Shown here: in pieces, positions 59,919 through 64,000 of the stretch | Position numbering within the stretch: the first letter of the stretch is position 1 | Layout: the number at the start of each line of letters is the position of its first letter | Assembly: GCF_014836595.1 (NCBI RefSeq) | Contig: NZ_JACSQO010000002.1 | Location: forward strand, 434,001-498,000 | Source: Psychrobacillus faecigallinarum | GTDB taxonomy: Bacteria; Bacillota; Bacilli; Bacillales_A; Planococcaceae | Direction: 5' to 3' | Length of the DNA stretch: 64,000 bases | Made by a program: the position numbers and the translations under genes | Notes under the pieces: generated by a model | Databases searched by the model: none | Told to the model about the DNA's origin: nothing | The model's input: only the letters and a program-made list of their open reading frames with translations

Positions 59919-61022
59919 TTGTCAGAACAGTTAAAACGTACGCCTTTGTTTGATGTCTATTCATCTTACGGAGGGAAAACAATCGATTTTGGTGGCTGGG
60001 AGCTACCAGTTCAGTTTTCAAGTATTAAAGAAGAGCACGAGGCAGTACGTACGAAAGCTGGATTATTTGATGTATCCCATATGGGTGAAGTTTTTGTAAA
60101 AGGTCCGAACAGTGAAAGCTATTTACAAAGTCTTGTTACCAATGACATTTCAAAATTAGTGAATGGCCAAGCACAGTACAATGTGATGTGCTATAAAGAC
60201 GGTGGAATTGTCGATGACCTCTTAGTTTATAAACTGGAAGATCAACATTATTTGTTAGTTGTTAATGCTGGTAATATTGAAAAAGACTTTGAGTGGATGA
60301 AACAAAATACTATTGATGGTGTTGAGTTGGACAATAGATCAAATGATTATGGCCTGTTAGCTCTGCAAGGTCCTAAAGCACAAGAAATCCTTCAAAAGTT
60401 AACTTCTCAGGATTTAACTGAAATTAAATTTTTCAGATTTAAAGATAATATAGACGTTTCTGGCAAACAAGTACTAGTTTCTCGAACTGGCTATACAGGA
60501 GAAGACGGGTTTGAAATCTATGCAGCTAGCAATGATATGAAAGATTTATGGAGCAGTATTCTAGAAGCAGGTAAAGAAGAAGGTTTACTACCTTGTGGAC
60601 TAGGTGCTCGTGATACACTTCGCTTTGAAGCTTGCCTACCATTATATGGCCAAGAGTTGTCGAAGGATATTACTCCTCTTGAAGCAGGGCTTGGCTTTGT
60701 TGTGAAGTTAAATAAAGAACAAGATTTTAATGGCAAATCAGTTTTAGTAGAACAAAAAGAAAATGGTGTGCCTAGAAAGAGTATTGGAATTGAAATGATT
60801 GATAAAGGAATTCCTCGTACGGGTTATCCAATCTTTGCAAATGATAAGCAAATTGGTTTTGTTACTACGGGAACTCAATCTCCTACTTTGAAAAAGAATA
60901 TTGGTCTGGTTTTAATTGACGCAACATTTGCAGAAATTGGTCAAGAGGTAGAGGTTGAAATTCGCAACAAGCGACTAAAAGCAGTTACTATACCTACTCC
61001 ATTTTATAAAAGAGAAAAATAA
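59919..61022 (+). CDS. gcvT: Aminomethyltransferase (glycine cleavage T protein)
   Basis: 367 aa. It transfers the aminomethyl carbon from lipoylated H protein to tetrahydrofolate, releasing ammonia. GCV_T blocks: [50 protein letters not shown] at the N-terminus, [20 protein letters not shown], and [13 protein letters not shown]. The start is TTG 59919 with AAAGGAGG upstream. First gene of gcvT-gcvPA-gcvPB; the H protein gene is not in the operon. Confidence 0.96.
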   Translation: MSEQLKRTPLFDVYSSYGGKTIDFGGWELPVQFSSIKEEHEAVRTKAGLFDVSHMGEVFVKGPNSESYLQSLVTNDISKLVNGQAQYNVMCYKDGGIVDDLLVYKLEDQHYLLVVNAGNIEKDFEWMKQNTIDGVELDNRSNDYGLLALQGPKAQEILQKLTSQDLTEIKFFRFKDNIDVSGKQVLVSRTGYTGEDGFEIYAASNDMKDLWSSILEAGKEEGLLPCGLGARDTLRFEACLPLYGQELSKDITPLEAGLGFVVKLNKEQDFNGKSVLVEQKENGVPRKSIGIEMIDKGIPRTGYPIFANDKQIGFVTTGTQSPTLKKNIGLVLIDATFAEIGQEVEVEIRNKRLKAVTIPTPFYKREK

Positions 61023-61046
61023 GCCAAAGAAAGAGGTTGTCCATTG

Positions 61047-62393
61047 ATGAAGCATCGTTATTTACCAATGACTGAACAAGATCAAAAGGAAATGTTACAA
61101 GTAATCGGCATTTCTTCTATTGATGAATTGTTTGCTGATATCCCAGAGAAGGTTCGTTTTAAAGGTGAGTATAATATTAAACCTGCAAAGGCAGAATCTG
61201 CTCTTTTAAAAGAATTAAGCCAGCTAGCTGCTAAAAATGCAGATAGTAAACAGTACGCTTCTTTCTTAGGTGCCGGAGTATATGATCATTTCAAGCCAAT
61301 CGTTGTGGATCATGTTATTTCACGTTCTGAATTTTATACAGCTTATACACCATACCAACCAGAGATATCTCAAGGTGAGCTCCAAGCTATTTTTGAGTTT
61401 CAAACAATGATTTGCGAATTGACTGGAATGGACCTTGCAAACTCGTCAATGTATGACGGTGGTACAGCTTTAGCTGAAGCAGGTAACCTTGCGGCAGGAC
61501 ACACAAAACGCAAGAAATTAGTTGTTTCTGAGGCAATCCATCCTGAATACATTGATGTAGTTAAAGTCTATGCAAAGGGTCAAAATGTGGATGTGGTTAC
61601 TGTACCGATGAAAAATGGAGTAACGGACCTAGCTAAGCTAGAAGAAACTGTCGATGAGGATACTGCGGCTGTTATGGTTCAATATCCGAACTTCTTCGGT
61701 CAAATTGAAGATCTAACGAAAGTTGAACAAATAACACATGCAAAAAATGCATTGTTTGTTGTTTCTGCTAATCCGCTTGCTTTGGGTGCCTTGACACCTC
61801 CAGGTAAATTTGGAGCAGATATTACAGTTGGAGATGCGCAACCTTTTGGTATTGCTGAAGCATTTGGCGGACCGCACTGTGGCTTCTTCGCAGTAACTTC
61901 TAAATTAATGCGTAAGGTACCAGGCCGTCTTGTTGGAGAAACAACTGATGAGGAGGGGCGTCGTGGATTTGTATTAACGCTACAAGCTCGCGAACAACAT
62001 ATTCGTCGTGATAAAGCTACTTCTAATATCTGTTCTAACCAAGCCCTTAATGCTCTTGCCGCATCTGTAGCAATGACTGCCCTTGGTAAAAAAGGTGTAA
62101 AAGAAATGGCTATTCAAAATATTACTAAGACTCATTATGCGAAGCTAGCATTTGAAAAAGCTGGTTTTGAGGTTCCTTTCCAAGGGGCACATTTTAACGA
62201 AATCGTAGTTAAAGTTAATGGCTCAATAGCTGATGCGAATAGTAAGCTTCTTGAAAAAGGAATGATTGGTGGGTTTGATCTTGGCCACATTTATTCTGAT
62301 CTAAAAAATCATGTGTTGATCGCAGTAACTGAGCAACGCACAAAAGAAGAAATAGATACACTCGTTCAAGAAATGGGGGCTCTTTATGCATAA
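61047..62393 (+). CDS. gcvPA: Glycine dehydrogenase (decarboxylating) subunit 1
   Basis: 448-aa N-terminal half of the split P protein, which with GcvPB decarboxylates glycine using PLP. Typical blocks: [69 protein letters not shown] and [34 protein letters not shown] 61047 is 9 nt behind AAGAGGT; TTG 61044 just before it is the alternative. Overlaps gcvPB by 8 nt. Confidence 0.96.
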   Translation: MKHRYLPMTEQDQKEMLQVIGISSIDELFADIPEKVRFKGEYNIKPAKAESALLKELSQLAAKNADSKQYASFLGAGVYDHFKPIVVDHVISRSEFYTAYTPYQPEISQGELQAIFEFQTMICELTGMDLANSSMYDGGTALAEAGNLAAGHTKRKKLVVSEAIHPEYIDVVKVYAKGQNVDVVTVPMKNGVTDLAKLEETVDEDTAAVMVQYPNFFGQIEDLTKVEQITHAKNALFVVSANPLALGALTPPGKFGADITVGDAQPFGIAEAFGGPHCGFFAVTSKLMRKVPGRLVGETTDEEGRRGFVLTLQAREQHIRRDKATSNICSNQALNALAASVAMTALGKKGVKEMAIQNITKTHYAKLAFEKAGFEVPFQGAHFNEIVVKVNGSIADANSKLLEKGMIGGFDLGHIYSDLKNHVLIAVTEQRTKEEIDTLVQEMGALYA

Positions 62394-63846
62394 GGACAAT
62401 CAACCACTAATTTTTGAAATAACAAAAGAGGGTAGAGTAGGATATAGTCTTCCTGAATTAGATGTCCCAGAAGTAGATTTATCCGAAATATTACCTGTAG
62501 GGATGATGCGTGAAGAAGAGGCACAGCTTCCAGAAGTATCAGAACTTGACCTTATGCGTCACTATACAGCGTTATCTAATCGTAACCATGGAGTGGATAC
62601 AGGCTTTTATCCACTTGGTTCATGCACGATGAAATACAATCCAAAAATCAATGAATCTGTTGCACGCTTCCCAGGATTTGCGAACATACACCCACTTCAA
62701 GATGAATCAACAGTGCAAGGTGCAATGGAAATGTTGTATGATCTACAGCAATCTCTAGTAGAAATCACAGGTATGGATGAAGTTACACTACAACCTGCTG
62801 CAGGAGCCCACGGTGAATGGACCGCTCTTATGATGATTCGTGCATTCCACGAATCAAATGGTGATACACAGCGGACAAAAGTAATTGTGCCTGACTCTGC
62901 ACATGGTACAAATCCAGCTTCTGCTACTGTAGCAGGATTTGAGACAATCACAGTTAAGTCAAACGAAGATGGTTTAGTAGATTTAGAGGATCTTCGTCGT
63001 GTCGTAGGTCCAGATACTGCTGCCCTAATGCTTACTAACCCTAATACACTAGGATTATTTGAGGAACACATTTTAGAGCTAGCTGAAATTATCCATGGTG
63101 TAGGCGGTAAGCTTTACTATGATGGTGCAAACTTAAATGCTGTTATGTCTAAAGCGCGTCCAGGAGACATGGGCTTTGACTGCGTTCATTTAAACTTGCA
63201 CAAAACATTTACAGGTCCTCATGGCGGTGGTGGTCCAGGTTCTGGACCAGTAGGAGTGAAAGCAGATTTAATTCCTTTCCTTCCAAGCCCAGTTCTAGTT
63301 AAAGAGGACAACAAATACACATTTGACTACAATCGTCCACTAACAATTGGCCGTGTTAAGCCGTTCTATGGTAACTTCGGTATCAATGTTCGTGCATACA
63401 CTTATATTCGTTCTATGGGTCCAGATGGGCTAAAAGCAGTAACAGAATATGCAGTATTAAATGCTAACTATATGATGAGACGTTTGGAAGCTTATTACGA
63501 CCTTCCTTATAACCGCCATTGTAAGCATGAATTCGTCTTAAGTGGTCGTCGCCAGAAGAAATTAGGAGTTCGTACATTAGATATGGCTAAGCGTCTGCTT
63601 GACTTCGGATATCATCCACCAACAATCTACTTCCCATTGAATGTAGAGGAAGGCATGATGATCGAGCCAACTGAAACTGAATCGAAAGAAACATTAGATG
63701 CATTTTGCGAAGCTATGATTCAAATAGCTAAAGAAGTGGAAGAAAATCCAGAAATCGTTCAAAATGCACCACATACAACGGTCATCAATCGTTTAGACGA
63801 AACAAAGGCAGCTCGTAAACCTGTTTTAAGATACACAAAATCATAA
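62386..63846 (+). CDS. gcvPB: Glycine dehydrogenase (decarboxylating) subunit 2
   Basis: 486-aa C-terminal half of the P protein. The PLP lysine is in [22 protein letters not shown] (near residue 278). Also seen are [38 protein letters not shown] and [21 protein letters not shown] 62386 lies inside the end of gcvPA, with which it forms the active heterotetramer. Last gene of the operon before a terminator. Confidence 0.96.
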   Translation: MHKDNQPLIFEITKEGRVGYSLPELDVPEVDLSEILPVGMMREEEAQLPEVSELDLMRHYTALSNRNHGVDTGFYPLGSCTMKYNPKINESVARFPGFANIHPLQDESTVQGAMEMLYDLQQSLVEITGMDEVTLQPAAGAHGEWTALMMIRAFHESNGDTQRTKVIVPDSAHGTNPASATVAGFETITVKSNEDGLVDLEDLRRVVGPDTAALMLTNPNTLGLFEEHILELAEIIHGVGGKLYYDGANLNAVMSKARPGDMGFDCVHLNLHKTFTGPHGGGGPGSGPVGVKADLIPFLPSPVLVKEDNKYTFDYNRPLTIGRVKPFYGNFGINVRAYTYIRSMGPDGLKAVTEYAVLNANYMMRRLEAYYDLPYNRHCKHEFVLSGRRQKKLGVRTLDMAKRLLDFGYHPPTIYFPLNVEEGMMIEPTETESKETLDAFCEAMIQIAKEVEENPEIVQNAPHTTVINRLDETKAARKPVLRYTKS

Positions 63847-63851
63847 TTATC

Positions 63852-63883
63852 AAGTGCGATCCTAAGGGGTCGCACTTTTTTTA
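63852..63883 (+). terminator. Terminator of the gcv operon
   Basis: AAGTGCGATCC / GGGTCGCACTT (63852-63862 with 63867-63877, one T-G wobble), TAAG loop, seven T. Confidence 0.9.
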
Positions 63884-63950
63884 TAGGAGTATTGCTTAAA
63901 ATGGCTATACAATAGTTGTAATCTAGTAATTATATGAGGAGATGAGATGT

Positions 63951-64000
63951 ATGAAAATAATAAGGTTACCTTATTGCATCTCTGAAGTTAAGGGCATAAT
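63951..64000 (+). CDS. Start of an unidentified gene, cut by the window end
   Basis: ATG 63951 with AGGAG at 63937-63941 opens a frame (MKIIRLPYCISEVKGI) that runs to the window edge. Sixteen residues are too few to name a family. The gcv terminator precedes it, so it has its own promoter or is unrelated to gcv. Confidence 0.5.
   Translation, partial: MKIIRLPYCISEVKGI

Noticed and set aside
59749..59934. 61-codon ORF before gcvT
   Set aside because: It lies in aptamer 2 and the terminator of the glycine riboswitch.
1..64000. Prophage, insertion sequence, integron or toxin-antitoxin module
   Set aside because: No transposase, integrase, phage structural gene, attachment-site duplication or paired small toxin-antitoxin genes were seen; gene order is largely the conserved chromosomal one.

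Overview
The window is a low-GC Gram-positive chromosome segment. It is dense with housekeeping genes in the order seen in Bacillus subtilis between dnaJ and the gcv operon (the yqe/yqf/yqg region). YqfC and YqfD point to a spore former. A single-chain glycyl-tRNA synthetase in place of GlyQ/GlyS, a shikimate kinase directly behind comG, and Zn-ABC genes placed before zur suggest the Planococcaceae/Caryophanaceae side of Bacillales (a Psychrobacillus/Lysinibacillus/Sporosarcina-like organism). This assignment is an inference from gene content and order; no search was run.

Layout. 1-3416: end of dnaJ, then prmA, rsmE, mtaB. 3417-3927: repeat-rich gap. 3928-10199: deoC, rpsU, nfeD-floA-small membrane protein, yqfCD, phoH. 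10390-15513: pgpH, ybeY, dgkA, cdd, era, recO. 15594-21972: glyQS (minus strand, T-box), ccpN, ppdK-regulator, dnaG, sigA. 22133-26787: membrane protein, acyl-CoA dehydrogenase, cytochrome c550, trmK, yqfO. 26840-31167: ispH, VrrA/YqfQ-like protein, cshB, nfo, yqfT. 31270-33289: znuC-znuB-zur. 33334-33495: short repeat array. 33615-37088 (minus): NAD(P)-binding protein, nucleotidase, ispG, yqfZ-like, DUF1189. 37259-42454: Na/Pi transporter, DUF456, sodA, class B PBP. 42845-47314: pst-phoU behind Pho boxes. 47372-49365: two small membrane proteins, rpmG, 5-FTHF cyclo-ligase, yqgQ. 49584-54858: LtaS-like enzyme, lipoprotein, small membrane proteins, MBL hydrolase, Cys-rich regulator. 55195-58986: comG operon. 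59001-63846: aroK and the glycine-cleavage operon behind a tandem glycine riboswitch. An unidentified gene starts at 63951.

Regulation visible in the sequence: three promoters with the extracytoplasmic-function (ECF) sigma pattern TGAAAC-N16-CGTC lie before the class B PBP, the LtaS-like gene and the following lipoprotein, and a TGAAAC-N16-CGTA (sigmaW-type) promoter precedes nfeD-floA. Together they suggest a local envelope-stress regulon. Other signals are a Zur operator before znuC, three 11-bp-phased Pho boxes before pstS, a glycine T-box before glyQS, a glycine riboswitch before gcvT, and a GAAC-N4-GTTC palindrome on the sodA promoter.

Least explained: an array of five ATTGTMGTAAA units (the last four exactly 21 bp apart) after zur; a 10-codon leader ORF folded into a perfect hairpin just before comGA; a two-copy terminator-like repeat; and a SufR-like four-cysteine regulator facing comG. 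No prophage, insertion sequence, CRISPR array, rRNA or tRNA gene was seen.
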